Below, in pieces: positions 10,340-21,490 of a stretch of DNA of 64,000 nt; position 1 is the stretch's first letter; each line of letters opens with the position of its first letter. A model generated the notes under the pieces. That model worked only from the letters and a program-made list of their open reading frames with translations. It did no database searches and had not been told where the DNA came from. The translations under genes and the position numbers were made by a program. This stretch comes from Odobenus rosmarus divergens (Eukaryota; Chordata; Mammalia; Carnivora; Odobenidae). The stretch spans positions 772,794-836,793 of the forward strand of contig NW_004450584.1 in assembly GCF_000321225.1 (NCBI RefSeq), in the 5' to 3' direction.

Positions 10340-12180
10340 GGCCGCACTTTCTCCACATTGGATTATCTTCTCCTTCATTTGCTGTTTCTGCTCAGTCTCC
10401 TTTGTGGATTCTTTTTATCATCCTGACCTGCACATGCTGAATCCCCCGGACTCCATCACTGAGCTAATTTTTCTTCTCTATACTTTATCCTGTGTTGACA
10501 TCATCCAGTGTTCTGGCTTTACCATATATATGCTGTGCCAGCCAATTTATACCTGCATAAATTCCATGTCCAAATGCTAGTCTGACCTTTCCATCTGTTT
10601 GTTTAATAAACATGCTAAACTTTACATGTCCAAATCCAAACCTGTATACCCCCTCTGGCTAAAATCTGCTTCTTCCTCATCTTTGTCAATGGTTGCTTAG
10701 TGAGATTTGCTCAGGCCAAAAACAACAAAAAAACAGTCTAAGTCGTCTTTGACACCTGTCTTTTCTTATGCACATGTGAGGCATGTCTTGTTAGCTCTGC
10801 TTCCATAACATGCCTTGTTCTTGACCTCTTGACTTCTGGCTTCATGACTCCTACCCTGGTTCAAAACCACTGTCCCCTCTTGTCTGGATTGTTCTGGTGG
10901 CATCTGCCAGGTGACTCTGCATCTAATTTTTTTTTTTTTTTTGATGTAGTGTTCCATGATTCATTGTTTGCGTATAACACCCAGTGCTCCATGCAGAACG
11001 TGCCTCTTTAATACCCATCACCAGGCTAACCCATCCCCCACCCCCTCCCCTCTAGAACCCTCAGTCTGTTTTTCAGAGTCCATAGTCTCTCATGGTTCAT
11101 CTCCCCCTCCAATTTCCCCTCCTTCAATCTTCCCCTCCTGCTATAGTCTTCTTCTTCTTTTTTTTTTTTTTTTTTAACTTATATTGCATTATTTGTTTCA
11201 GAGGTACAGGTCTGTGATTCAACAGTCTTGCACAATTCACAGCACTCACCATAGCACATTCCCTCCCCAATGTCTATCACCCAGCCACCCCATCCCTCCC
11301 ATCCCACCCCCACTCCAGCAACCCTCGGTTTGTTTCCTGAGATTAAGAATTCCTCCTATCACTGAGGTCATATGATACATGTCTTTCTCTGACTGACTTA
11401 TTTCACTCAGCATAACACCCTCCTGTTCCATCCACGTCGTTGCAAATGGCAAGATCTCATTCCTTTTGATGGCTGCATAATATTCCATTGTGTATATACA
11501 CCACATCCTCTTTATCCATTCATCTGTGGATGGACATCTTGGCTCTTTCCACAGTTTGGCTATTGTGGACATTGCTGCTATAAACTTCGGGGTGCATGTA
11601 CCCCTTTGGATCCCTACATTTGTATCTTTGGGGTAAATACCCAGTAGTCTGCATCTATTATTATCCTGACCATGGCAGAGGAGGTTGTAGCTAAAACAGG
11701 AGAAAGTGATCATATCATTCCTACCCTCATGATCTAGTGATTTCCTATCGCATTCAAAGTAAGATCCACAAACCCATGGCAGTGCCTGAGGCCACCTGTG
11801 ATCTGGCCTCTGCTGCTTCTACAAATTCATTGTCTCCTAATCCATGTTCTTTATGCTCCACACACACTGATCTTCTTGCAGTTTTGCAAAAATACAGTCA
11901 CCTCCACAACTTGGCATTTCCTGTTCCCTCTGCCTGGACCTCTCTCCCCTTTGATAGTCATGTGTCTTGTTCCCATGTACCCTTAATCCTCTGCTTAGAG
12001 GTCTTCTTCTGTGTGTCTGTCTCTGACCATCCTACTGAAAATAGCAGTCTAGCATATTTACCCCCCTTTTTTGCTTATTTTACTCGATAGTGTGATCATC
12101 ATACATACCTGCTATATCACTTTCTTGTTTATTTATTATCTATATCGTACCCAAATAATATAAATTCTATTAGTCCTGGG
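10340..12180 (+). mobile_element. L2 LINE, 3' part, interrupted by an L1
   Basis: Recognised from the L2 RT and 3' region text: 'tatatgctgtgcc', 'ttgctcaggccaaaaacaac', 'gtctggattgttctgg', then after the L1 'tgaggccacctgtgatctgg', 'ttccctctgcctggac' and 'cttgtttatttattatctat'. It is ancient and decayed. The L1 at 10926-11647 lies inside it. Confidence 0.75.
10926..11647 (-). mobile_element. 5'-truncated L1, antisense, with doubled 3' region
   Basis: A poly(T) at 10929, then antisense L1 3'UTR. A second poly(T) at about 11158-11175 is followed by another L1 3'UTR of a different type, continuing into the ORF2 C-terminus. The minus frame at 11246-11713 includes [20 protein letters not shown]. 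The whole is flanked by the 10-bp duplication TCTGCATCTA (10916-10925 and 11648-11657). Confidence 0.9.
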
Positions 12181-12473
12181 GCTTCTGTTCTAGTTCTTGA
12201 CCTCAAGGCTGAGAACTGGCTAGAATGCAGGTTTGAATAAACAGAATTTTGCATCCTTATGCAGACACCGTAGAGCACAGGTGCTGCAGGAAAAGCCAAC
12301 ATTCTCAGAGTGAAGAGAAATAGAAGGACAAAGGCAAGGATAGGGTAGGATGAAGCTGAGACGTTGCTGTATGTGGAGTCCCTGACCCAGCCCTGAGGGA
12401 CGCTCTGCAGATGAGGGACAGGCTTCAAACAGACTGAGCAACCTCTGGATGCAATCCATCTGTCTCATTAGCT

Positions 12474-12820
12474 CAGGGTGCCTTAAACAACAGATATTTA
12501 TTGCTCACAGTTTTGAATATGGGAAGTCTAACATCACAGTGCCAACTGATTCAGGTTCTGGTGAGAGCTTTCTTCCAGGCTTGCAGATGGCTGCCTTCTT
12601 CCCGTGTCCCTACATGGAAGAGAGAGACAGAGATGTGAGACAGTGTGTGCCCTGATGTCTCTTACCATAAGGGCACTGATACCATCAGGATGACCCACCC
12701 CCATGACCTCCTTTAACCCTAATTATATCCCAAATGCTCCATTTCAAATTCCATTACATGGAGGATTAGGGCTTCAATGTATGGATTTTGAAGAAATGCA
12801 AACATTCAATCCATAACACA
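12474..12820 (-). mobile_element. MaLR-type LTR, antisense
   Basis: Complement of the same LTR class as at 7109: 'gccttaaacaacagatattt', 'ctggtgagagctttcttcc', 'aagggcactgataccatcag', 'acattcaatccataacaca'. Divergent. Confidence 0.7.
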
Positions 12821-13210
12821 ACCAAATCAAGATTGTTAGAAATGGTGCAGGACAAATGGTATGATTTCTTAGCTAAGTTGCAAGGGAAACTTAAGAAAAA
12901 AAAGAGACAAGAGGGAAGAAATTATATATCAAAGAAGACTTGACAGGCATACAAACAATTGCAATGTGTGAACTTTATATGGCTTCTGGTTAAATAAACC
13001 TCATATAAAAAAGTATCAGCCTGTTGAAGAAATTTAAACACTGATTGGACATATGTTGATATTAAGGAATCACTGTTAACTTTTTTAGGTGTGATAATGG
13101 CGTTGTGATTGTGTTTATAGATGCATGCAATGCTGTGTTTGTAATAATCCATTGATGTGAGGAGTAGGTGGGCGATAGACGAAACAAGATTGGCCATGAG
13201 TTATTTTTTT

Positions 13211-13431
13211 AATTTATTTTTTTAAAAGATTTTATTTATTTATTTGAGAGAGAAAGATTGAAAGAGTGAGCAAGAGCAAGAGAGCATGAGCAGGGGAGGG
13301 GGGCAGAGGGAGAGGGAGAAGCAGATTCCCTGCTGAGCAGGGAGCCTGATGACATGGGACTCGATCCCAGGACCCTGGGATCATGACCTGAGCTGAAGGC
13401 AGATGCTTAATTGACTGAGCCACCCAGACAT
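13211..13431 (-). mobile_element. can-SINE, antisense
   Basis: AAGATTTTATTTATTTATTTG, a GA-rich tail, the body with GGACTCGATCCCAGGACCCT, and the complement of the head ending GAGCCACCCAGACATCCC. It ends about 260 bp before the NLRP3 terminal exon. The flanks (GAGTTATTTTTTT and GGGTTATTAATT) suggest an imperfect target-site duplication. Confidence 0.9.
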
Positions 13432-13692
13432 CCCTGGGCGTGGGTTATTAATTGTCAAATTTGGGTAATAGGCATAGGGATTGATTGCCATTCTCTCTAA
13501 ATTTACATGTTAAAACATTTCCAAACTTGAGGGTTAAAAATATAACAGAAAAACATTAGGCATGAAGTGTAGTATTGGAGAGCTTAGAAGTGTGTTAGAT
13601 TAAGGGAAGTAAGGAGGTGAGATTTTTAAGGCAAAAACTCTGAGAGTGTTCTTTGAAGAATATAACACAAGGCTGTCAATTTGCTCTTTCAG

Positions 13693-13792
13693 GTTGTGTG
13701 AAATGTATTTCAATTATGATACAAAATGTGCATTAGAAACACTTCAAGAAGAAAAGCCTGAGTTGACCATTGTCTTTGAGCCTTTTTGGTAG
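13693..13792 (+). CDS. NLRP3: NLRP3 terminal coding exon
   Basis: After a polypyrimidine tract and CAG (13690-13692) the frame continues from the previous exon as [20 protein letters not shown], then [12 protein letters not shown] and TAG at 13790-13792. This matches the C-terminus of human NLRP3, which as I recall ends ...VFEPSW, so the penultimate residue differs here. The exon is too short to stand out as an open frame and was found by reading the spliced frame. It closes the horseshoe of the LRR domain, the part contacted by NEK7 in published NLRP3 structures. The splice acceptor and frame are intact, so the 3' end of the gene looks functional. Exons upstream of the window cannot be judged. 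Confidence 0.95.
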
Positions 13793-14112
13793 TGATAGAC
13801 GTCGGCTGCCAGAAGCCAGCATTTCGGCTCCCTGCCGTCCAGGTGTGGACGAGTGGGAGTGAGCACTCCTCCATCCTGGGTGAAGACCATCACTCCACGA
13901 TGCCTCTGGTCCAGGGTGGGACAGCGAAATCTTGCTGATGGTGCATTTTAGAGAGAATGTGAACATCTGCTTGACCTGTGGCTTGAAGACACCAGGACAA
14001 TGAAATCATCCAAATGAGGTGGTTCTCATTATAGAACCTCAGTCAGAGGATATGTTCCTTTTGGTGACCTCATATAACTAACTCATTTAATAAAGCACTT
14101 TTTCTGTGTTTC
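13793..14112 (+). other. NLRP3: NLRP3 3' untranslated region (end approximate)
   Basis: This is the sequence between the TAG and the polyadenylation signal at 14089, about 300 bp long and free of SINE or L1 insertions. The end is set about 18 bases past AATAAA and is an estimate. A T-rich, TG-containing stretch follows (about 14098-14130), as expected downstream of a cleavage site. Confidence 0.75.
14089..14094 (+). promoter_or_regulatory. NLRP3: NLRP3 polyadenylation signal AATAAA
   Basis: Canonical AATAAA about 300 bp after the NLRP3 stop codon, followed by a T/GT-rich element. It is the first good signal after the stop. The L1 composite inserted about 300 bp further on lies outside the predicted transcript. 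Confidence 0.75.
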
Positions 14113-14393
14113 TTTTTCTCTTCTTACTCTCCCTCAATCTCCTTTCCCTCCTATCTTTTTTTACCCATCTTTGTTCTGTTTACTTTCACCCCATCACCAT
14201 TATCGCCTACTCCTATCTTTCTGACTATAACAGAACTAGTAAACTATATATTATGTTGCAGTTTTGTAGCAGCAACTTATTTATTTTTAATTTTTGTAAC
14301 AGTTCTATTTTCTAATAAAATAATTCATGTTTATTGTAGCTGGTTGAAAATTCAGAAAATTTAAAACTTTTTGTATTTATTCATTTAAATTGT
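14113..14393. other. Short intergenic spacer between NLRP3 and the composite L1
   Basis: Pyrimidine-rich, then AT-rich. No feature recognised beyond the likely downstream element of the NLRP3 poly(A) site. Confidence 0.5.
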
Positions 14394-14849
14394 TTCTTTT
14401 CTTAATTTTATTTTATTTTTAAATTATTATTATTATTATGTTCAATTAGCCAGCATATAGTACATCATTACTTTTCAATGTAGTGTTCAAAGATTCATTA
14501 GTTGCATATAACACACAGTGCTCATCACAACACGTGCCCTCCTTAATGTCCATCACCCAGCTACCCCATCCCCCCACCCCCCTCCCCTCTGTAACTCTCA
14601 GTTTGTTTCCTGGAGTCCAGAGTCTCTCATGGTTCGTCTTCCTCTCTGATTTTTTCCCATTCAGTTTTCCCTCCCTTCCCTTGTAGTCCTCCATGCTATT
14701 CCTTATGTTCCACATATGAGTGAAACCATATGATAATTGTCTTTCTCTGATTGACTTATTTCACTTAGCATAATCCCCTCCAGTTCCATCCATGTGGATA
14801 CAAATGGTGGGCATTCATCCTTTCTGATGGCTAATATTCCATTGTATAT

Positions 14850-17800
14850 ATGGACCACATCTTTATCCACTCATCTGTTGAAGGACATCTTGGCTCTTTC
14901 CACAGTTTGGCTATTGCAGACATTGCTGCTATGAACACTGGGGTGCATATGGCCCTTCTTTTCACTACATCTGTGTCTTTGGGGCAAATACCCAGGAGTG
15001 CAATTGCTGGGTCATAGGGTAGCTCTATTTTCAACTTTTTGAGGCACCTACATACTGTTTTCCAGAGTGGCTGCACCAGCTTGCATTCCCACCAACAGTG
15101 TAAGAGGGTTCCCCTTTCTCCACAACCTCTCCAACATTTGTTGTTTCTTGCCTTGTCAATTTTTGCCATTCTAACTGGTGTAAGGTGGTATCTCAGTGTG
15201 GTTTTGATTTGAATTCCCTGATGGCTAATGATGATGAACATTTTTTCATGTGTCTGTTAGCCATTTGTATGTCTTCTTTGGAGAAGTGTCTGTTCATGTC
15301 TTCTGCCCATTTTTTGACTTGATTATTTGTTTTTTGGGTGTTGAGTTTGAGAAGTTCTTTGTAGATCTTGGATACCAGCCCTTTATCCTTCTCCCATTCT
15401 GTGGGTTGCCTCTTTGTTTTGTTGACTGTTTCCTTTGCTGTGCAGAAGCTTTTTATCTTGATGAAGTCCCAAAAGTTCATTTTTGCTTTTGTGTCACTAG
15501 CTTTTGGAGATGTATCTTGAAAGAAGTTGCTGTGGCCGATGTCAAAGAGGTAATTGCTTATGTTCTCCTCTAGGATTTTGATAGATTCCTGTCTCACATT
15601 GAGGTCTTTCCTCCATTTTGAGTTTATCTTTGTGTATGGTGTTAGCGAATGTTTGAGTTTTATTCTTCTGCATGTGGCTGTCCAATTTTCCCAGCACCAT
15701 TTATTGAAAAGACTGTCTTTTTTCCATTGCATACATATTTTGTCCTCCTTTGTCAAAGATTATTTGACCATAGAGTTGAGGGTCCATATCTGGGCTCTCT
15801 ATTCTGTTCCATTGATCTATATGTCTGTTTTTGTGCCAGTACCACGCTGTCTTGGTGATCATGGCTTTGTAATATAGCTTGAAATCGGGCAATGTGATGC
15901 CCCCAACTTTGTTTTTCTTTTTCAGCATTTCCTTGGCGATTCGGGGTCTTTTCTGATTCTTTACACATTTTAGGATTGTTTGTTCCAGCACTTTGAAAAA
16001 TGTCATTGGAATTTGGATCGGGATGGCATTGAAGGTATAGATTGCTCTGGGTAGCATAGACATTTTAACAATGCTTATTCTTCTGGTCCATGAGCATGGA
16101 ATATGTTTCCATCTTTTTGTGTCTTCTTCAATTTCTTTCATGAGTGTTCTGTAGTTCCTAGAGTATAGATCTTTTACCTCTTTGGTTAGGTTTGTTCCGA
16201 GGTATCTTATGGTTTTGGTGCTATTGTAAATGGAATCGTTTCTCTAATTTCTCTTTCTACAGTTGCATTGTTAGTGCATAAGAAAGCAAATGATTTCTGT
16301 GCATTGATTTTGTATCCTGCCACATTGCTGAATTGCTGTATGAGTTCTAGTAATTTGGGAGTGGAGTCTTTTGGGTTTTCCACATAAAGTATCATGTTGT
16401 CTGTGAGAAGAGAGAGTTTGACTTCTTCTTTGCCAATTTGAATACCTTTTATTTCTTTTTGTTGTCTGATTGCTGTTGCTAGGACTTCTAGTACTATGTT
16501 GAACAATAGTGGCGAGAGTGGTCATCCTTGACGTGTTCCTGATCTTAAGGGGAAGGCTCTCAGCTTTTCCCCATTGAGGGTGATATTCGCTGTGGGTTTT
16601 TCATAGATGGATTATATGAATTTGAGGGATGTTCCCTCTATCCCTATGCTGTGAAGAGTTTTAATCAGGAAAGGATGTTGTATTTTGTCAAATGCTTTTT
16701 CTGCATCAATTGAGAGGACCATATCGTTCTTCTCCCTCCTCTTATTAATGTGTTCTATCACATTGATTCCTTTGCGAATGTTGAACCACCCTTACAACCC
16801 GGGGATAAATCCCACTTTGTCGTGGTGGATGATCCTCTTAATGTATTGTTGGATCCTATTAGCTAGGATTTTGTTGAGGATTTTGGAATCCATATTCATC
16901 AGGGATATTGGTCTGAAATTCTCCTTTTTGATGGGGTCTTTGCCTGGTTAGGGGATTAAGGTAATGCTGGCCTCATAGAATGAGTTTGGAAGTTTTCCTT
17001 CTGTTTCTATTTTTTGAAACAGCTTCAGTAGAATAGGTATTATTTCTTCTTTGAATGTTTGGTAGAATTCCCCAGGGAATCCGTCAGGCCCTGGACTCTT
17101 GTTTTTTGGGAGGTTTTGGATCACTGCTTCAATCTCGTTACTGGTTATTGGCCTATTCAGGTTGTCCATTTCTTCCTGTTTCAGTCTTGGCAGCTTGTAG
17201 GTTTCCAGGAAGGCCTCCATTAAATACAGACTTCTCAGTTTAGTTGATAATAACTTCTAATAATTGTTTCTATTTCCTTGGTGTTAGTCGTGATCTCTCC
17301 CCTTTCATTCATAATTTTATTAATTTGGGTCCTTTCTGTTTTCTTTTGGATAATTCTGGTCAGTGGTTTATCGGTCTTAGTAATTCTTTCAAAGAATCAA
17401 CTTCTAGTTTCGTTGATCTGATCTACTGTTTGTGGGTTCTAATTCACTCATTTCTGCTCTAATTCTAATTATTTCTCTTCTAATGCATGGCTTAGGAATC
17501 ATTGGTTGCTTTTTCTCTAGTTCTTTAAGGTGTAGAGTTTGTTGGTGAATTTGGGATTTTTCTATTTTTTTGAGTGAGGCTTGGATGGCTAGGTATTTCC
17601 CCCTTAGGACCACCTCTGCAGTATCCCCTAGGTTTTGGACCGATGTGTTTTCATTCTCATTGATTTCCATGGATTGTTTAAGTTCTTCTTTGATTTCCTG
17701 GTTGACCCAAACATTCTTGAGCAGAGTGGTCTTTAGCTTCCANNNNNNNNNNNNNNNNNNNNNNNNNNNNNNNNNNNNNNNNNNNNNNNNNNNNNNNNNN

Positions 17801-18402
17801 NNNNNNNNNNNNNNNNNNNNNNNNNNNNNNNNNNNNNNNNNNNNNNNNNNNNNNNNNNNNNNNNNNNNNNNNNNNNNNNNNNNNNNNNNNNNNNNNNNNN
17901 NNNNNNNNNNNNNNNNNNNNNNNNNNNNNNNNNNNNNNNNNNNNNNNNNNNNNNNNNNNNNNNNNNNNNNNNNNNNNNNNNNNNNNNNNNNNNNNNNNNN
18001 NNNNNNNNNNNNNNNNNNNNNNNNNNNNNNNNNNNNNNNNNNNNNNNNNNNNNNNNNNNNNNNNNNNACAATTGTTAGATCTTCTTGTTGGATAGACCCT
18101 TTAAGAATGATATAGTGTCCTTCTGTGTCTCTAACTACAGACTTTAGCTTAAAATCTAATTTGTCTGTTATAAGCATTGCTACCCCAGCTTTCCTTTGAG
18201 GTCCGCTAGCATCGAAGATGGATCTCCATCCCTTCACTTTCAGTCTGGATGTATCTTTAGGTTCAAAATGAGTCTCTTGTTGACAGCATATGGATGGGTC
18301 CTGTCTTTTTATCCAATCCGCAACCCTGTGCCGTTTTATGGGACCATTTAGGCCATTCACGTTTGGAGTGATTATTGAAAGGTATGAATTAATTGTCATC
18401 AT
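14850..18402 (-). pseudogene. L1 ORF2 (endonuclease/reverse transcriptase), inactivated
   Basis: ORF2 of the inner L1. It starts at 18402 (MMTINSYLSIITPNVNGLNG) with the apurinic-endonuclease-like domain, which includes CCQQETHF at about residues 39-46. It is cut by the N gap at 17743-18067. The RT domain begins around 17220-16948 ([20 protein letters not shown]). The active-site motif, normally FADD, reads LTDN at 16396-16407, so a catalytic aspartate is lost. The remaining ORF2 lies in several frames (16506-16207, 16141-15701, 15756-15193, 15241-14831). It cannot encode an active enzyme. Confidence 0.9.
17743..18067. other. Assembly gap (325 N)
   Basis: A run of N inside the endonuclease-to-linker part of the inner L1 ORF2. 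The missing sequence should be ordinary L1 ORF2, and the stated length may not be the true length. Confidence 0.99.
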
Positions 18403-18481
18403 GTTGCCTGTGAAGTCCTTGTTTCTATAGATTGTCCCTGTAAATTTCTGTTGTATATCACTCTTGGGGGTCTTTTTCCTT

Positions 18482-19371
18482 TTATAGTACCCCCCTTAAT
18501 ATTTCTTGCAGGGCCGGCTTAGTGGTCACATATTCTTTCAGTTTCTGCCAGTCGTGGAAGATCTGCATCTCTCCATCTATTCTAAATGATAGCCTTGCCA
18601 GATAAAGTATTCTTGGCTGCATGTTCTTCTCATTTAGTACCCTGAATATGTCTTGCCAGGCCTTTCTGGCTTGCCAGGTCTCTGTGGATAGGTCTGACAT
18701 TATTCTGATGTTCTTCCCTCTGTATATAAGGAATCTCTTCCCCCTAGCCGCCTTAAGATGGTTTCCTTGGTTCTAAGATTTGTAAGTTTTACTATTACAT
18801 GCCGGGGCATTCGTCTGTTTTCCTTGATCTTGGGAAGGATCCTCTCTGCCTCTAGGACACGAATGTTTGTTTCATTCCTCAGATTAGGGAAGTTCTCAAC
18901 TACAATTTGCTTACATATATCTTCTGGTCCTCTCTCTCTCTCCAGCCCCTCAGGGATCCCAATAATTCTGACATTGGAACGTTTCATGGTGTCACTTGTT
19001 TCTCTAACTCTGTTTTCATGGATTCTAGGCTGTTTCTCCCTGTCTTCCTCTTTTCCCTTTTTATCTATTAAATTGTCTTCCATGTCACTAATTAGTTCTT
19101 CTGCCTCATTTACCCTGGCTGTTAGAGTATCTAGATTAGATTGGATCTCATTGATAGCATTTTTAAGTTCTGCCAGTTCAGCTTTCCTTTCTGCCCTTAG
19201 AGACTCTATGTTGCCATTAATTGATTTCTCCATTCTAGCTATCATCTTCATAACTGTTACCCTGAAGTCCATCTCTGACATCTTGGTTATATCTGTATCC
19301 ATTTGTAAATCTGTGGCAGAAGTCACAGTTTCTGAGTCTTTCCTATTTTGGGTATTCCTCCTCCTAGTCAT
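18482..19371 (-). pseudogene. L1 ORF1 (RNA-binding protein), one frameshift
   Basis: ORF1 of the inner L1. It starts at 19371 (MTRRRNTQNRKDSE...), runs through a coiled-coil region (about residues 60-130, heptad-like with many Leu/Glu/Lys) and an RRM-like segment (RSNVRIIGIPEGLERERGPE). Near residue 205 (about 18750-18700) it shifts frame. The C-terminal domain continues at 18700-18482 (TETWQARKAWQDIFRVLNEK). It is otherwise complete, which points to a fairly recent element. Confidence 0.88.
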
Positions 19372-20257
19372 TGTGTTGAGGGGTGGTTGAGGGAGTGTAC
19401 AGAGTCAAATTATTGACCACAACCCAAGCAAATACACCTGTTTTCTAGGGACCTTAGGGTTGCTGGCCTCTTGTTTTCCCAGCCTGTCTTCTGGGGGAGG
19501 GGCCTGTCATGCTTTTACTCAGGCAACCCTGTCTGGGCAGAGTTGCCCTGCCCCCTGTTGGGGGGGGATGGGGTCAGTGAAAACCGGTTTTTTGGGGCTT
19601 TTGTTCTCTGGCGGCTTTCCCAGGTGGCTTTCCGTGTCTCTTCCATGAGTCAGAGCAGAAGAGACCGTTTCCAGCCCTCTGCCTCAGAGCAGAGAGATTG
19701 CAGTCTCTTCTTCAGTGAGCTCTCCAGGCCACACTATCTCTGTTTCTGTCCGTGCTGCTATAAACTGCAGCGGCCTGGGTTGTGCGCCCCTTCGCAGTGC
19801 TCCCAGTCCTGCCTCCAGGTCAGGGCACATCTCTGCCCTTTGTGCTTCTAAAACCACCAGCCGCTCCCAGTTCACATACGTGGCCCCACCACTCCAGGTT
19901 GTAGTCCAGTGGCTTACCCTAAAGTCCTTTCCCCACCGCTACCAGTCTGTGGGTCTGCCCTTGGTCCCCAGCGCTGGAGTTTTTTGGACCCCGGTGTTAT
20001 TTCACCTTCCCGGCTCAAGTGCTTATGGCAGCTCCCTCCCTCTTCTGTTTATCTTCTGATATCTGCCCATGGAATACAGCTCCCCACTTCATACCTTGAA
20101 ACCAACCACCTGCAATATTCTGTGGAGATCCAGACATATCTTCTTACATCGAAGGCTGATTTCGTGGGTGTTCAGAGTGGTCTGGTAGATATCCAGCTCA
20201 CTTCCAGGGACCGGTTGGAATAGGGTTCCCTACTCCTCTGCCATCTTTTCTCTCCTC
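19372..20257 (-). mobile_element. Inner L1 5'UTR (internal promoter region)
   Basis: A GC-richer stretch between ORF1 and the inner 5' end, about 0.9 kb. It includes a block around 19480-19560 (CTTCTGGGGGAGGGGCCTG) that recurs in the outer L1 5'UTR. In intact L1s this region is the RNA polymerase II promoter. Transcription from here would run leftward, towards the 3' end of NLRP3. Confidence 0.75.
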
Positions 20258-20262
20258 CTCTT

Positions 20263-20531
20263 ACTACAGTCTTTAGTTTAAAATCTAACTTCTCTGATAT
20301 GAGAATTGCTACCCCAGCTTTCTTTTGAGGTCCGTTGGCATGGAAGATGGATCTCCATCCCTTCCCATTCAGTCTGGATGTATCTTTAGGTTCAAAATGA
20401 GTCTCTTGTAGACAGCATATGGATGGGTCCTGTCTTTTTATCCAATCTGCAACCCTGTGCCATTTTATGGGAGCATTTAGGCCATTCATGTTGAAGGTAA
20501 CTATTGACAGATATGAATTTAGTGTCATCAT
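20263..20531 (-). pseudogene. Truncated L1 ORF2 start of the outer L1
   Basis: Starts at 20531 (MMTLNSYLSIVTFNMNGLNA), closely matching the inner ORF2, and stops matching at the inner L1 5' end after ...LKTVVR. Only about 90 codons of the endonuclease domain remain. Confidence 0.88.
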
Positions 20532-21490
20532 ATTGCCTGTAAAGTCCTGTTTTTATAGATGGTCTCTGTAAATTTCTGGTCTATATTACTCTTTGGGTCT
20601 TTCTTCTTCTGTATAATCCCCCTTAATATTTCTTGCAGGGATGGCTTGGTGGTCACATATTCTTTCAGTTTCTGCTGGTCCTGGAAGGTCTTTATCTCTC
20701 CATCCATTCTGAATGACAGCCTTGCTGGATAAAGTATTCTTGGCTGCATGTTCTTCTCGTTTAGTACCCCGAATATGTCTTTCCAGGCCTTTCTGGCTTG
20801 CCAGGTCTCTGTGGTCAGGTCTGAGGTTATTCTGATGTTCATTCCTCTGTATGTAAGAAATCTCTTCTCCCTCACTCCTCTCAGGATAGTTTCCTTGGCT
20901 CTAAGATTTGCAAGTTTCATAATTATATGCTGGGGTGTTGGTCTGTTTTTATTGATCTTGGGAGGGGTCCTCTCTTTCTCTTGGATGTGAATGTTTATTT
21001 CATTCCCCAGATTAGGGAAGTTCTCAGCTATGATTTTCTCAAATATATCTTCTAGTCCTCTCTCTCCACCCCCTCAGGGATCTTAATAATTCTGCCATTG
21101 GAACACTTCATGGTGTTATCGATCTCTCTAAGTCTGTTCTCATGGGCTTCTAGCTGTTTATCCTTATCATCTTCAGCTTCCTTCCTTTCTCTCAGCTTAT
21201 CTTCTAGATCACTAATTCATTCTTCTGTCTCATTTATCCTGGTTATTAGAGTATCGAGTTTAGACTGCATCTCATTCATAGCATTTTTAATTTGGCCTGA
21301 TTCAATCTCATTTCTGCCCTTAGAGATTCTATATTGTCGGTAATACTTTTCTGAAGCCTAAGTATTGATTTCATAATTGCTACCCTGAAGTCTGTCTCTG
21401 ACATCTTGCTTATATCCATGTCCATTAGGTCTGTGACAGAGGCCATTTCCCTGGTTCTTTTCTTTGTTGGGATTTCCTTCTCCTAGTCAT
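20528..21490 (-). pseudogene. L1 ORF1 of the outer L1, broken
   Basis: The start is inferred at the ATG complement at 21488-21490 by comparison with the inner copy. The C-terminal 130 codons (20920-20528, TETWQARKAWKDIFGVLNEK) are open. The N-terminal half is in other frames with stops. This copy looks more decayed than the inner ORF1. Confidence 0.8.

Larger units (their letters stand above)
9784..13692 (+). other. NLRP3: Last NLRP3 intron
   Basis: A 3.9-kb GT-AG intron, phase 2. It contains an old L2 split by an L1, a MaLR LTR and one SINE (listed separately). 9784-10340, 12181-12473 and 12821-13210 hold nothing I can name. Confidence 0.85.

Noticed and set aside
17570..18115. Open frames running through the N gap on both strands
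   Set aside because: Unknown bases cannot support a reading frame; only the minus-strand L1 ORF2 on either side is real.
18758..19390. 210-codon open frame on the + strand
   Set aside because: Antisense of L1 ORF1; the Ser/Leu-rich translation is what reversed ORF1 codons give.
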